NCBI RefSeq assembly: GCF_900130025.1
Contig: NZ_FQXR01000011.1
Coordinates: 24,865 to 88,864, forward strand
From: Sporanaerobacter acetigenes DSM 13106
GTDB lineage: Bacteria > Bacillota > Clostridia > Tissierellales > Sporanaerobacteraceae
Direction: 5' to 3'
DNA: 64,000 nt
Shown here piece by piece: positions 39,691-49,182 of the stretch (within the stretch, counting starts at the first letter, position 1; each line of letters begins with the position of its first letter). Both the position numbers and the translations under genes were made by a program. The notes beneath the pieces are model-generated. The model was not told the DNA's origin. It ran no database searches and saw nothing but the letters and a program-made list of their open reading frames with translations.

Positions 39691-41606
39691 TTAGAGAGAA
39701 GATAAAATATAATGATACTGTAAAGTCAAATAGTAGGGAAATTATGAAACTAAAGAAAGAATTTCCAGGGTATTTTGATAAGGATGGAAACTTTTTAATA
39801 GATAGATTTACAAGTATGTTATCCCAGGAAGATGTAGATATAGAAAGAGAAGGATATGAACTACAATTTTTAGGTAAAAGTTATGCAAAGTACATCACAT
39901 CTACAGAAACAACAACAGTTTTGACTCCTGATATAGAACACAATGAAAAACATGAGAACAAAGATAGCGAAAATCTTTATATAGTAGGAGATAATCTAGA
40001 TGTTATAAAACATTTACTAAATTCATATAGTGGAAAAATAAAATGTATTTACATAGACCCGCCTTATAATACTGGTTCAGATGGATTTGTATATCCTGAT
40101 AATTTTAAGTTCACGAAAGAATCACTTTCGAACATTATAGGGATAGAAGAGGATGAAGCAGAAAGAATTCTTAATATGGCTGGCAAAAGCACACACTCTG
40201 CATGGATGACTTTTATGTATCCCAGACTTATGTTATCAAGGGATTTATTATCTGATGATGGAGTTATATTTATTAGTATTGATGATAATGAATATGCAAA
40301 TTTAAAGTTAATATGCGATGAAATTTTTGGAGAAGATAATTTTATTGCTACTATTCCATGGAGGAAGAGAACTGCAAAGTCTGACGTTCCCTTTGGTACG
40401 TCTCAGGATTATGATTTAATATTAATGGTAGCAAAATCCGAACAAACAATAGCCCATGTAGAAGGTACCCCTCGTCGTTACTATGAAACTGATGATTTAC
40501 CAGGAAGACCTTGGAGAATTCATGATATGAAAACACAAAGGACAGCTTCTGAAAGACCAAATAGCAATTTTACAATGATTAATCCTAAAAATGGAGAGGA
40601 ATTTCCAGTTGATCCTAATGCAGTGTGGAGAATTACTGAAAAAGATTTTGATAAATATTATAAAGATAATCGTATAGTATTCCCTGGAGATTATGATTTT
40701 TTAAGAATAACGAACCCCAATATGAGATATTTTAAAGAAGATGATATGCTAAAAGATGGTGAGTTATTTGGTAGAGTTGCTTTTAGCACTAATCTACCGA
40801 GTGATGTTGGAATGTCAAAAGAGGGTACAGCAACTATTCAAGAATTATTTGGATATAAGGCTTTCGATAATCCAAAACCTCACCAATTAATATCATGGCT
40901 TATAGAAGCAGGTTCTGATGATGGTGATATAATCCTTGACTTCTTTTCAGGTTCTGCTACTACTGCACATTCAGTGATGGAGCTTAACGCAAATAATTAT
41001 AATGAAAAAGGCAGAGGTAATCGCAAGTATATTATGGTTCAATTACCCGAAATTATAAAAAAGAACAAACCTGCATACGAAGCAGGATATCGTACTATTG
41101 ATGAAATAGGTCGTGCTCGTATTGGAAAGACTGCAACTAAGATAAAAGAAGAAACAGGAGCAGATATTGATTATGGATATAAACTATACCGTTTAAATGA
41201 ACCTTCAGATAAGACACTTGATAAAATAGTAGAATTTGATCCATATGAAACTCTTATTTTAGATGACATGACTAAAAGCTTTGAATTTGGTAATGTACCT
41301 GGCCGAGATACAATACTTGCAACTTGGATAAATATGGATGGATATGGCCTTGTTTCCCAAACGGGTAAAATACATTTACATCAATATGAAGCAGATATTA
41401 TTGAAGATTCCTTGTATATCATAGACCCAGGACTTGCCACAGAAGATGTAATGGAGTTAATTAAAAAGATAGAAGATGGTTCTTTGAATATTTCTAGAAT
41501 TGTCTTATATCCTTATTCCGTTGTATTCAATGTGGTACATGAATTGAAAAAGAATATTGTAAATTTAAGAAACAACAGAAATATCAATGTGATTGAGAGG
41601 TATTAA
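39687..41606 (+). CDS. mod: Type III restriction-modification methyltransferase (Mod)
   Basis: The 639-residue protein is a beta-class adenine N6 methyltransferase: DPPYNTG starts at D124 and DFFSGSATTAHSVM, the SAM-binding motif I, starts at D418, in the order typical of Mod subunits. Between them lies the target-recognition region with PWRKRTAKSDVPFGTSQDYDLILMVAK. Mod alone methylates and recognises the site; with Res it forms the restriction complex. Sequence specificity cannot be read. Its stop precedes the res ATG by one base. Confidence 0.93.
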   Translation: MIREKIKYNDTVKSNSREIMKLKKEFPGYFDKDGNFLIDRFTSMLSQEDVDIEREGYELQFLGKSYAKYITSTETTTVLTPDIEHNEKHENKDSENLYIVGDNLDVIKHLLNSYSGKIKCIYIDPPYNTGSDGFVYPDNFKFTKESLSNIIGIEEDEAERILNMAGKSTHSAWMTFMYPRLMLSRDLLSDDGVIFISIDDNEYANLKLICDEIFGEDNFIATIPWRKRTAKSDVPFGTSQDYDLILMVAKSEQTIAHVEGTPRRYYETDDLPGRPWRIHDMKTQRTASERPNSNFTMINPKNGEEFPVDPNAVWRITEKDFDKYYKDNRIVFPGDYDFLRITNPNMRYFKEDDMLKDGELFGRVAFSTNLPSDVGMSKEGTATIQELFGYKAFDNPKPHQLISWLIEAGSDDGDIILDFFSGSATTAHSVMELNANNYNEKGRGNRKYIMVQLPEIIKKNKPAYEAGYRTIDEIGRARIGKTATKIKEETGADIDYGYKLYRLNEPSDKTLDKIVEFDPYETLILDDMTKSFEFGNVPGRDTILATWINMDGYGLVSQTGKIHLHQYEADIIEDSLYIIDPGLATEDVMELIKKIEDGSLNISRIVLYPYSVVFNVVHELKKNIVNLRNNRNINVIERY

Positions 41607-41607
41607 T

Positions 41608-44577
41608 ATGGATATACAATTAAAGCGATTACCTCATCAAATAGAATGCTTGAAAGCTATTACATCGGTTTTTGAAGATGTTCGTATTACGTCTAACAAT
41701 CCCATCTATCAAAATCCAATTATTGATTTAAAAGATGATAGGATTATAGAAAATATTGATAGAATATGGGATGGCAAAGATTTAGACTTAAAACCAATAC
41801 CAAAATCCATGAGAAGAAGGGTAGATGGTGAAATATTAGGTATTGATGCAAAACTTGAAACAGGTACAGGAAAAACCTATATCTATACAAGACTTATGTA
41901 TGAATTACATAAAGAGTATGGATTCAATAAATATATTCTACTAGTACCATCTACCCCTATAAAAGAAGGTACCAGGAATTTTATAGAAGCGGATTACTCA
42001 ATAAAACATTTTGCTGATTGTTACCCTTCTAGTACTTTGAAACTTAATGTACTAAATGCTCAAAAACCACAACGTTCAGGAAGAAAGATGTTTCCATCAA
42101 GTATATCTGAATTTACAAGAGGTAGTAGATTAGAGAGGAATAAAATCAATGTAATACTAATGTCTGATAGTATGCTATTGTCTAAAAAGACTATGGAAAG
42201 AGATGATTACGACCAGACCATATTTGGCTCTTATACACAACCCTATGAGGCTTTAAGAGAGACAAGGCCCATTGTTATTATAGATGAGCCCCATCGTTTT
42301 AAAAGAGAAAACAAGGCATTTAAATGCATAGAAGAAGAATTGAAACCACAATGTATTATTAGATTTGGAGCTACTTTTCCTGAAGACCCTGAAACCAAGG
42401 AAACTGATTATAACAATTTGGTTTATAATTTAGGGGCCTGTGAGGCCTTCAATGAAACTTTAGTTAAGGGAGTAGCTATTCAAACATTAGAAGATGCAAA
42501 TGCAGATGATGGAAAAATTAAGCTAATGAATATGAGTTATAGACCACGTAAATGTATCTTTAGAGATGAAACTACTAAACAAAACTTCACAATGGAAGTT
42601 GGTGATTTCTTAAGCACTATAAATGATAAATTTGGTGGAATTTCTATTGAAGCCATTTGGCAGACTAATGATCCAAATATACCAAGGGGAGTAACTCTAT
42701 CTAACGGGCAGATTTTGCAAAAAGGGGATATAATATATTCCTCTGTTTATGGTACAACCTATCAAGAACTAATGCTAAAACAAGCCATAGATAATCATTT
42801 TAAACATGAGAGGGAAAACTTCCTCAGGGGAAATAAGATTAAAACCTTGTCTCTATTTTTCATAGATAGCATTTATTCCTATCGTGGTGAGGACAATGAT
42901 GGTACACTTAGGTTGAAATTTGAAGAAATGTTAGAAAAAAGGATTAAAGAGGAGATAAAAGATATAGAGTCTAGTGAAATCCATAGTCTAAGAATTCTAG
43001 AGTACAAGGAATATCTAGAAGCTTCATTAGAGGATATTAAGAAAACTAATGGTGGTTATTTTGCAGAAGATAATTCAACTAAGGATGAAGATATCCAAAA
43101 TGAAGTAGACAAGATTTTACGAGACAAGAAATCTCTAATTTCATTTAAAAGTGAAACAGGAAAATGGAATACTATGAGGTTTATATTTTCGAAATGGACA
43201 CTTAGAGAAGGGTGGGATAATCCCAATGTATTTCAAATTGCAAAATTAAGATCCAGTGGAAGTGAGATTAGCAAACTTCAAGAAGTAGGTAGAGGACTAA
43301 GACTTCCTGTAGATGAATATGGGCATCGAATGGAAGAAGAACAATTTTATCTAACCTACTTAGTAGACTATTCGGAGAAGTCCTTTGCAGAAAAACTGGT
43401 TTCTGAAATCAATGCTGACGCTAAGTTTTCAAACAATATAAGAGATTTAATTGGTAAGGTTGCTAAGGATAGAAATGTAGAAGAAAACAAACTATTTGGG
43501 GAACTTTTAATGGCAGGATTTGTTGATATGGATATGAATATCCTCCTAGAAAAACGAGATGAACTCTTAGAAAAATATCCTGAATTTAATATGGGACTTA
43601 AGCCAGACAAGGTTATCGATACTAGTAAGGGTAAAAGTTCCAAAGTAAAAATTCGACCAGAAAGGTTTAATGAAATAAAAGAACTTTGGAGTAAAATTAA
43701 TCAAAAATACTATTTAGAATTAGAAGAAATATCTGATAAAGAATTGGAAAATGCAATTTTAGAAATTCTTGAATCGGGAGTATATGATAAAACAATAATA
43801 TATGCTTCTGAAAGAAGGACAGAAAAAGGGAAAAATGAAGTAATTTTAAAAGAAGAAATTGCAGGTTATCATATTATCGATGAATTAATGCCCTATAATG
43901 AATTTTTAATAAGAGCTAATAAAGCTATGGGAGTGTCAATAGTAATACTTCATAAAGCAATTGTGGAATACTCAAAGAAAAATGGATTACAGAAGGATTT
44001 CTTTAACAAAATTACTTTACAAAACCTAATCGATGAATTTCAAGAATGGTTAGAAACAGCATTTTTAAAAAGATTTAGTTATAGGAAGATGGGAATAGAA
44101 CCTAAAGAAACAGCCTTAACTGATATAAATGGAAAAGTTAAAGAATCCATTGTTCAAGGAAGTTTAGGAATTATGAAAGATGAAAGCGCTATAGTCCCCG
44201 AAAAATTTCTTTTTGATAGCTTTATATATGATTCACCAAAGGAGAGGGAAACCATTGCAAGAAGTGATATAGATGAGGTAATAGTATTTGGAAAGATACC
44301 AAGAAGAAGTATTCAAGTTCCCCTATACTATGGTGGTACAACTAGTCCAGATTTTATGTATGTGCTAAAGAAAAAAGATGGAGACTATGTGGTTAATTTT
44401 ATTGTAGAGACTAAGGATATTCATAAGAAAAGTAGCCTTAGGGATGATGAGAATATGCGGATAGAATCAGCAAGGATATTTTTCAAAGCAATGCAAGAAG
44501 ATGGTCTTAATGTATCATTTGAAAAGCAGATGAAGAGTGATGATATAGTTACTATGATTAAGAAATTGGTGGATTAA
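41608..44577 (+). CDS. res: Type III restriction enzyme Res subunit
   Basis: ATG 41608 follows GAGAGG, giving 989 residues. A superfamily 2 helicase core has Walker A ETGTGKT at residue 84, DEPHRF at 226 and LQEVGRGLRLPVDEYG as motif VI. The C-terminal nuclease domain shows PDFMYVLKKKDGDYVVNFIVETKD, a PD...ExK arrangement near residues 913-935. Res uses ATP for long-range communication and cuts near the Mod recognition site. Length and domain order are normal, so the enzyme should be intact. Confidence 0.93.
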   Translation: MDIQLKRLPHQIECLKAITSVFEDVRITSNNPIYQNPIIDLKDDRIIENIDRIWDGKDLDLKPIPKSMRRRVDGEILGIDAKLETGTGKTYIYTRLMYELHKEYGFNKYILLVPSTPIKEGTRNFIEADYSIKHFADCYPSSTLKLNVLNAQKPQRSGRKMFPSSISEFTRGSRLERNKINVILMSDSMLLSKKTMERDDYDQTIFGSYTQPYEALRETRPIVIIDEPHRFKRENKAFKCIEEELKPQCIIRFGATFPEDPETKETDYNNLVYNLGACEAFNETLVKGVAIQTLEDANADDGKIKLMNMSYRPRKCIFRDETTKQNFTMEVGDFLSTINDKFGGISIEAIWQTNDPNIPRGVTLSNGQILQKGDIIYSSVYGTTYQELMLKQAIDNHFKHERENFLRGNKIKTLSLFFIDSIYSYRGEDNDGTLRLKFEEMLEKRIKEEIKDIESSEIHSLRILEYKEYLEASLEDIKKTNGGYFAEDNSTKDEDIQNEVDKILRDKKSLISFKSETGKWNTMRFIFSKWTLREGWDNPNVFQIAKLRSSGSEISKLQEVGRGLRLPVDEYGHRMEEEQFYLTYLVDYSEKSFAEKLVSEINADAKFSNNIRDLIGKVAKDRNVEENKLFGELLMAGFVDMDMNILLEKRDELLEKYPEFNMGLKPDKVIDTSKGKSSKVKIRPERFNEIKELWSKINQKYYLELEEISDKELENAILEILESGVYDKTIIYASERRTEKGKNEVILKEEIAGYHIIDELMPYNEFLIRANKAMGVSIVILHKAIVEYSKKNGLQKDFFNKITLQNLIDEFQEWLETAFLKRFSYRKMGIEPKETALTDINGKVKESIVQGSLGIMKDESAIVPEKFLFDSFIYDSPKERETIARSDIDEVIVFGKIPRRSIQVPLYYGGTTSPDFMYVLKKKDGDYVVNFIVETKDIHKKSSLRDDENMRIESARIFFKAMQEDGLNVSFEKQMKSDDIVTMIKKLVD

Positions 44578-44597
44578 GTGAAGAAGGGGTGGATGGA

Positions 44598-47500
44598 TTG
44601 AAGAGAACTGAAATAAAGATAAAAGGGAATATGTTCTCAGGGGTAAAAAAGCAAGGTAAATATATGTCAACTTCAGAAGTAATTAAAAGTTGGGATAATG
44701 GTACTACAGAGGTAATTGCTGAAGATATTAATGGGATAGGGTTAAGACCAGCCCAGTTTGGAGCACTGTCTGCAATTAGAGCACATTGGACAGTAAGTAA
44801 TAAGGATGCTACAGTTGTAATGCCAACTGGAACAGGGAAAACAGAAACGATGATGACTGCCGTAGTAACGGAAAGGATTGAAAGGACCTTGGTTGTAGTT
44901 CCTTCTGCCTTATTACGTACCCAGGTATACGATAAATTTAAAACACTTGGAATTTTATATGATATTGGATATTTAAAAGATAGGGTAGTTCCACCTAATG
45001 TACTAAAATTAAATAGCAATATTAAGAACTTTGATGAATTTAGAAGGTATATTGAAAAATCAAACATTATAGTTACAACAATGGCACTATTATGTAAGAT
45101 GCAGGAAGATTATAAAATATATTTATCAGACATGATTGACCTACTTATAGTAGATGAAAGCCATCATATTAGTGCAAAAACATGGATGGAAACAAAATCT
45201 TGGTTTTTAAGTAATAAAATAATTCAATTTACTGCAACTCCCTTTAGAGATGATGGTAAAAAAATTGATGGGGATATAATATATAATTTTCCCCTTCATT
45301 TGGCACAAAAACAAGGTTATTTTAAAAAAATAGAGTTTGAGCCAGTAGAAGAATTTGATGAGCTTAAAAGTGATAGAGAAATTGCTAAAAGGGCAGTATT
45401 TTTACTTCAAAAAGATCTAAGGGATGGATATGAACATTTACTCTTGGTAAGGGCCAAAACTATAGCTAGGGCTGAAGAATTATTTGATAATATCTATAAC
45501 AGATATTATTCAGAATTTAAGCCTATATTAATAACCAATAGGCAAAGTGCTAAAGAGAAAAAAGAAAGAATGGAACAATTAAAATCTTTGGAATCTAAAA
45601 TTTTGGTTTGTGTAGATATGTTTGGCGAGGGTATTGATATACCAAACTTAAAAATTGCGGCAATTCATGATAAATACAAGTCTATACCCATTACGCTACA
45701 ATTTATAGGAAGGTTTGCAAGGACTGCTGAAAAACTGGGAGATGCGAAAATTGTAGCCAATATTGCTGACGATGATATTGTTGATGCAATTGAAGAATTA
45801 TATGAAAAAGATACTGATTGGAATCAATTATTACCTTTAAAATCTAACGAATATATTGATAAAGAATTATCATTACAAAAGTTAATTAGGGGGTTTAGTT
45901 CAGAAGACTTAGAGGATGTAAGCTTATCCCAGTTAAAACCTAAAGTTAGTATGATTGCCTATCGCACAAATGATAAAAAATGGTACTGTGATAGGTGGAT
46001 TAATATTTTTGACGAAAGTAAATGTAGATACTTTATAAATCGAGATGAAAAAATATTGATTATAATTGAACCTAGAGAGGTTAATATTGGGTGGACTAGT
46101 CAGCAAGATATTTTTAATATTGAATGGCATTTATATATAGTATACTGGAACAATGATAAGAATATTGTATTTTTAAACTCAACAGATAAGTCAAAAGGAT
46201 ATAGATTAATTAAAGAAATTTTTGATAATGAACCCATAACCATTAAATCTGAGAATGTATTTAGGAGTTTTTCAGGAATAAATAGACTAATGTTAGGAAC
46301 TGTAGGTTTGAATTCTGGAATTGATGGACCAGTACGTTATAAGATGTTTGCAGGAATTGATGTGGGAGAAGGAATATCAGAGTCCCAAAAAGCAAATTGT
46401 TATAAATCTAATTTATTTGGAAATGGATATAATGGAAATGGGAAAGTTAGTATCGGTGCTTCCCACAAGGGAACCGTATGGTCGAGATGGGTTGAGAGTA
46501 TTGATTACTGGAAAAATTGGTGTGATCAAACCATTGATAAAATCAATGATGATACAATTAATGTTGGCAAATTACTAGAGGGAGTATTAACACCAAAGCT
46601 TATTAGTAAGTTACCAGAATCACATCCTTACAGAATTGATTGGCCATTAGACTTTGATGTAAATATGGATAGAAGGATTATAATAGACACAGGTTTGTAT
46701 GAAGTACCAATATATGAATTAGATATTAGATTAAAGAGTGTTAACCATAAAAATAATGATATTATTTTTATGGTTAAGGGTGAGCAATTTATAGAAGAAT
46801 TTCGTTTATCAATATTAAAAGATAATTATTTTATTACAAGTGTATCTAATATGATGACTGAAATAAAGATAGGAAATTCAAAAAAACAATATCTTTATGA
46901 ATTTTTTAAAGAAGAGCCACCAACGATTTGGTTTGCAGATGGTTCTTCTTTACAAGGAAATATTTTAGTGAGTATTCCCAAAAACCAAATAATAGAATTT
47001 CCTGAAAAAAATATTATTAGTTATGACTGGAACTTGCTAGGAGTAGATATAAGGTCAGAATCTCAACTTGATAAAACAACAAATCTTAAGAAGAAAAATT
47101 CAATTCAATATAAAGTTATAGAAAAACTAATTGAAGCAAATAAATATACTATCATATTTGATGATGATGGGAGTGGAGAAATAGCAGATATAGTTGCAAT
47201 TAGTGAAGAAGATAATACTATTACAATGAATTTATTTCACTGTAAGTTTTCCCATGGAGATAAACCAGGGAGTAGGATAAATGATTTATATGAAGTGTGT
47301 GGCCAAGCTGAAAAATCTGTTAGTTGGAAACAAAAACCAATCGATTTGATTGACAGAATGAAGTATAGGGAAGTCTCAAGAAATAAGGAAAATAAACCTT
47401 CTCGTTTTGAAATTGGAGATCTACATGAATTATCAATAATTAGAAAAAAGATAATGCGACAAAAATCAAATATGAATATTTATATTGTTCAGCCTGGGGT

Positions 47501-47603
47501 AGATAGCGCTAAAATAACTCCTGATATGAATAGTTTATTAGCTACATCTCATTCATACTGTATGGATACATTTGGCATAGAACTGAAGCTAATATGTTCA
47601 TAA
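44598..47603 (+). CDS. DEAD/DEAH helicase with C-terminal nuclease-like domain, third gene of the restriction operon
   Basis: TTG 44598 is eight bases after AAGGGG (GTG 44589 is possible), giving 1,001 residues. The N-terminal half is a superfamily 2 helicase: PTGTGKTE at residue 76, VDESHHIS at 186, ATPFRDDGK, and QFIGRFARTA. The C-terminal third is unlike Res and contains DDDGSGEIADIVAI followed by NLFHCKFS near residues 854-885, a possible PD-(D/E)xK nuclease core. It lies only 20 bases after res in the same direction. I do not recognise a standard three-gene type III system with this partner. Confidence 0.78.
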   Translation: MKRTEIKIKGNMFSGVKKQGKYMSTSEVIKSWDNGTTEVIAEDINGIGLRPAQFGALSAIRAHWTVSNKDATVVMPTGTGKTETMMTAVVTERIERTLVVVPSALLRTQVYDKFKTLGILYDIGYLKDRVVPPNVLKLNSNIKNFDEFRRYIEKSNIIVTTMALLCKMQEDYKIYLSDMIDLLIVDESHHISAKTWMETKSWFLSNKIIQFTATPFRDDGKKIDGDIIYNFPLHLAQKQGYFKKIEFEPVEEFDELKSDREIAKRAVFLLQKDLRDGYEHLLLVRAKTIARAEELFDNIYNRYYSEFKPILITNRQSAKEKKERMEQLKSLESKILVCVDMFGEGIDIPNLKIAAIHDKYKSIPITLQFIGRFARTAEKLGDAKIVANIADDDIVDAIEELYEKDTDWNQLLPLKSNEYIDKELSLQKLIRGFSSEDLEDVSLSQLKPKVSMIAYRTNDKKWYCDRWINIFDESKCRYFINRDEKILIIIEPREVNIGWTSQQDIFNIEWHLYIVYWNNDKNIVFLNSTDKSKGYRLIKEIFDNEPITIKSENVFRSFSGINRLMLGTVGLNSGIDGPVRYKMFAGIDVGEGISESQKANCYKSNLFGNGYNGNGKVSIGASHKGTVWSRWVESIDYWKNWCDQTIDKINDDTINVGKLLEGVLTPKLISKLPESHPYRIDWPLDFDVNMDRRIIIDTGLYEVPIYELDIRLKSVNHKNNDIIFMVKGEQFIEEFRLSILKDNYFITSVSNMMTEIKIGNSKKQYLYEFFKEEPPTIWFADGSSLQGNILVSIPKNQIIEFPEKNIISYDWNLLGVDIRSESQLDKTTNLKKKNSIQYKVIEKLIEANKYTIIFDDDGSGEIADIVAISEEDNTITMNLFHCKFSHGDKPGSRINDLYEVCGQAEKSVSWKQKPIDLIDRMKYREVSRNKENKPSRFEIGDLHELSIIRKKIMRQKSNMNIYIVQPGVDSAKITPDMNSLLATSHSYCMDTFGIELKLICS

Positions 47604-47756
47604 ATAACATTAATAATAGCATGAAATTGGAATCCAATTATCTAGATTATGAAAATTATTAGATAACATATAGGTGGAACTTATTATAGATTATGCATTA
47701 TTATACAGTAATTGTAAAATACATGAATAAAACTTTTAAAATTGAATAAACTTTAG

Positions 47757-47785
47757 TTGAATCGATTAATATTTTGTGATATAAT
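47757..47785 (+). promoter_or_regulatory. Promoter of upstream RNA unit 1
   Basis: TTGAAT (47757-47762), a 17-bp spacer ending in TGA, then TATAAT (47780-47785). Both hexamers are near consensus and the -10 is extended. Transcription should begin at about 47792, the first bases of the repeat. Confidence 0.8.
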
Positions 47786-47790
47786 TTAAA

Positions 47791-47846
47791 TTACAAAAGA
47801 TCGATTAAAGACTGCGGGTGATTTACTGCCCTCAGTCTTTCTATTT
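47791..47846 (+). ncRNA. Abi-associated small RNA, unit 1
   Basis: This 53-bp unit begins at the predicted transcription start. After a short 5' tail (TTACAAAAGATCGATT) it forms a hairpin, AAAGACTG-C-GGG (47807-47818) pairing with CCC-T-CAGTCTTT (47829-47840), followed by CTATTTTAT, which could end transcription. A near-identical copy lies 149 bases downstream. The stretch 47604-47756, after the helicase stop, holds only AT-rich sequence. Abi genes of this family are known to have an associated RNA (abiF RNA motif); identity with that motif was not tested. Confidence 0.72.
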
Positions 47847-47906
47847 TATATCGATATTTTATTTCATTTTTATATAAATTACTTATAGAATAAGGGTAAC
47901 ATTTTA

Positions 47907-47935
47907 TTGATTTGGTGAATACTATATGATAAAAT
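47907..47935 (+). promoter_or_regulatory. Promoter of upstream RNA unit 2 and probably of abi
   Basis: TTGATT (47907-47912), a 17-bp spacer ending in TGA, then TAAAAT (47930-47935). The architecture copies promoter 1. The start should fall at about 47942. Confidence 0.75.
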
Positions 47936-47939
47936 GATA

Positions 47940-47991
47940 TTACAAAAGATCGATTAAAGACTGCGGGTGATTTTTCCCCTCAGTCTTTCTA
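47940..47991 (+). ncRNA. Abi-associated small RNA, unit 2
   Basis: This is the second copy of the unit at 47791. The 5' tail and both arms are identical (arms 47956-47967 and 47977-47988); the loop differs (TGATTTTTC in place of TGATTTACTG). It lies directly upstream of the abi ribosome site (AGGGGTGA, 47998-48005), so it could act as a free RNA, an attenuator, or the leader of abi mRNA. Confidence 0.72.
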
Positions 47992-48011
47992 CATATTAGG
48001 GGTGAAATTGG

Positions 48012-49148
48012 ATGGAAAAACAATTCTCTATATATAGTGAAAGGGTTGAAATTCTTAGAAAACGGAATATGAGTATTGATAATAGTAGTGAAGAGAAAAT
48101 CCTTTTAAATAAATATAATTATTATAATTTGATTAATGGCTATAAAGACCCCTTTCTATATAAGGGGACAAGCCCAAATGAACGGTATATAACTGGGACA
48201 CGCCTAAGTGAATTGGAGGCCTTGTTGAAATTTGATACTAGTTTAAGGCTTCTATTTTTAAGAGAAATTTTAAAGATAGAAGAAATTATAAAAAATCAAA
48301 TAGTTCAGTCGTTTTATCATTATCATTTATATAAAGAACCTGGAAATACTGAAATAGAGCGTGTAAATCTGCATAGGGACAGTGAATATTTAAGAAGGAA
48401 ATATTATGATCTTACTGATTTATATACTGTCTATACTAACAATAGTTATGGAGTTGTTAGTACTACTGTATCATTTAATCATCCTAGAAGAAATTGTACA
48501 AGGTGGGATAGGCAATCTACATATGATAATTATATAGCCACAGTATATAGAACCTTAGGTCAGCAAAGGAAAAATAAAAATGACTCAATTAAATCTTATT
48601 TGGAACAACATGGTTATATGCCAATGTGGATTTTAATGAATGTATTAACCTTTGGAAATGTAAGCCATTTATTCACTCTTCAAAAAAGAGATGTGCAAAT
48701 GGATATAATTAATTCACTAAACTTAAATTCTACCCCATCAATTTCAGATGATTTATTAATTGTTAATACCTCAAGAATTTTACAGATTTTAAGTATATAT
48801 AGAAATATTTGTGCCCATAATGAAAGATTTTATATTACAAAAATTAAAGTACCTATTGATGATATTTATATGAATTTTGGAAACAAACTTCCTAATACTG
48901 TAGATCCTACTTTAGGTAGACGATTAAATGACTCTCAAAGGAAAAAAAGGCTAAATGCAAGGCAAGGGGTCTATTCATTAATTTTTATAATTTCATTATT
49001 TATGAATAAAAAGGAATTAAATGATTTTATTATTGAAATTAGAAATGAATTTAAAAAACTTGAGGATAGATTAGGCACTATTCCTATAGATGAAATTGAA
49101 AGATTTATGGGCTTAAATTTTGATTGGAGCAGCTTGATTAAGAACTAA
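48012..49148 (+). CDS. Abi_2/AbiF-type HEPN abortive infection protein
   Basis: The 378-residue protein has the Abi_2 family N-terminus (SERVEILRKRNMSIDN, LNKYNYYNLINGYKDPFL) and a C-terminal HEPN ribonuclease motif RNICAH (R264, H269), matching R-x4-H, in a helix SIYRNICAHNERF. Members such as AbiD/AbiF block phage by stopping growth of infected cells, and AbiF-type proteins have been proposed as relatives of the Cas13 ancestor. AGGGGTGA lies seven bases before the ATG. The two RNA units upstream and the restriction genes before them form a defence block. Confidence 0.85.
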   Translation: MEKQFSIYSERVEILRKRNMSIDNSSEEKILLNKYNYYNLINGYKDPFLYKGTSPNERYITGTRLSELEALLKFDTSLRLLFLREILKIEEIIKNQIVQSFYHYHLYKEPGNTEIERVNLHRDSEYLRRKYYDLTDLYTVYTNNSYGVVSTTVSFNHPRRNCTRWDRQSTYDNYIATVYRTLGQQRKNKNDSIKSYLEQHGYMPMWILMNVLTFGNVSHLFTLQKRDVQMDIINSLNLNSTPSISDDLLIVNTSRILQILSIYRNICAHNERFYITKIKVPIDDIYMNFGNKLPNTVDPTLGRRLNDSQRKKRLNARQGVYSLIFIISLFMNKKELNDFIIEIRNEFKKLEDRLGTIPIDEIERFMGLNFDWSSLIKN

Positions 49149-49157
49149 AGAGGAAGC

Positions 49158-49182
49158 TTAATGCTCCCTCTTCTGGTTAATT
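49158..49182 (+). repeat. Left copy of a 25-bp direct repeat flanking the ABC exporter cassette
   Basis: Identical over 25 bases to 52370-52394. It lies between the abi stop codon and the permease stop codon, and duplicates the last codons of the relaxase gene. Confidence 0.85.

Noticed and set aside
47791..47991. The two near-identical hairpin units beside a HEPN protein looked like a short CRISPR array.
   Set aside because: Only two copies, each with its own promoter, separated by 96 bases that include a promoter; no cas1/cas2 and no leader.
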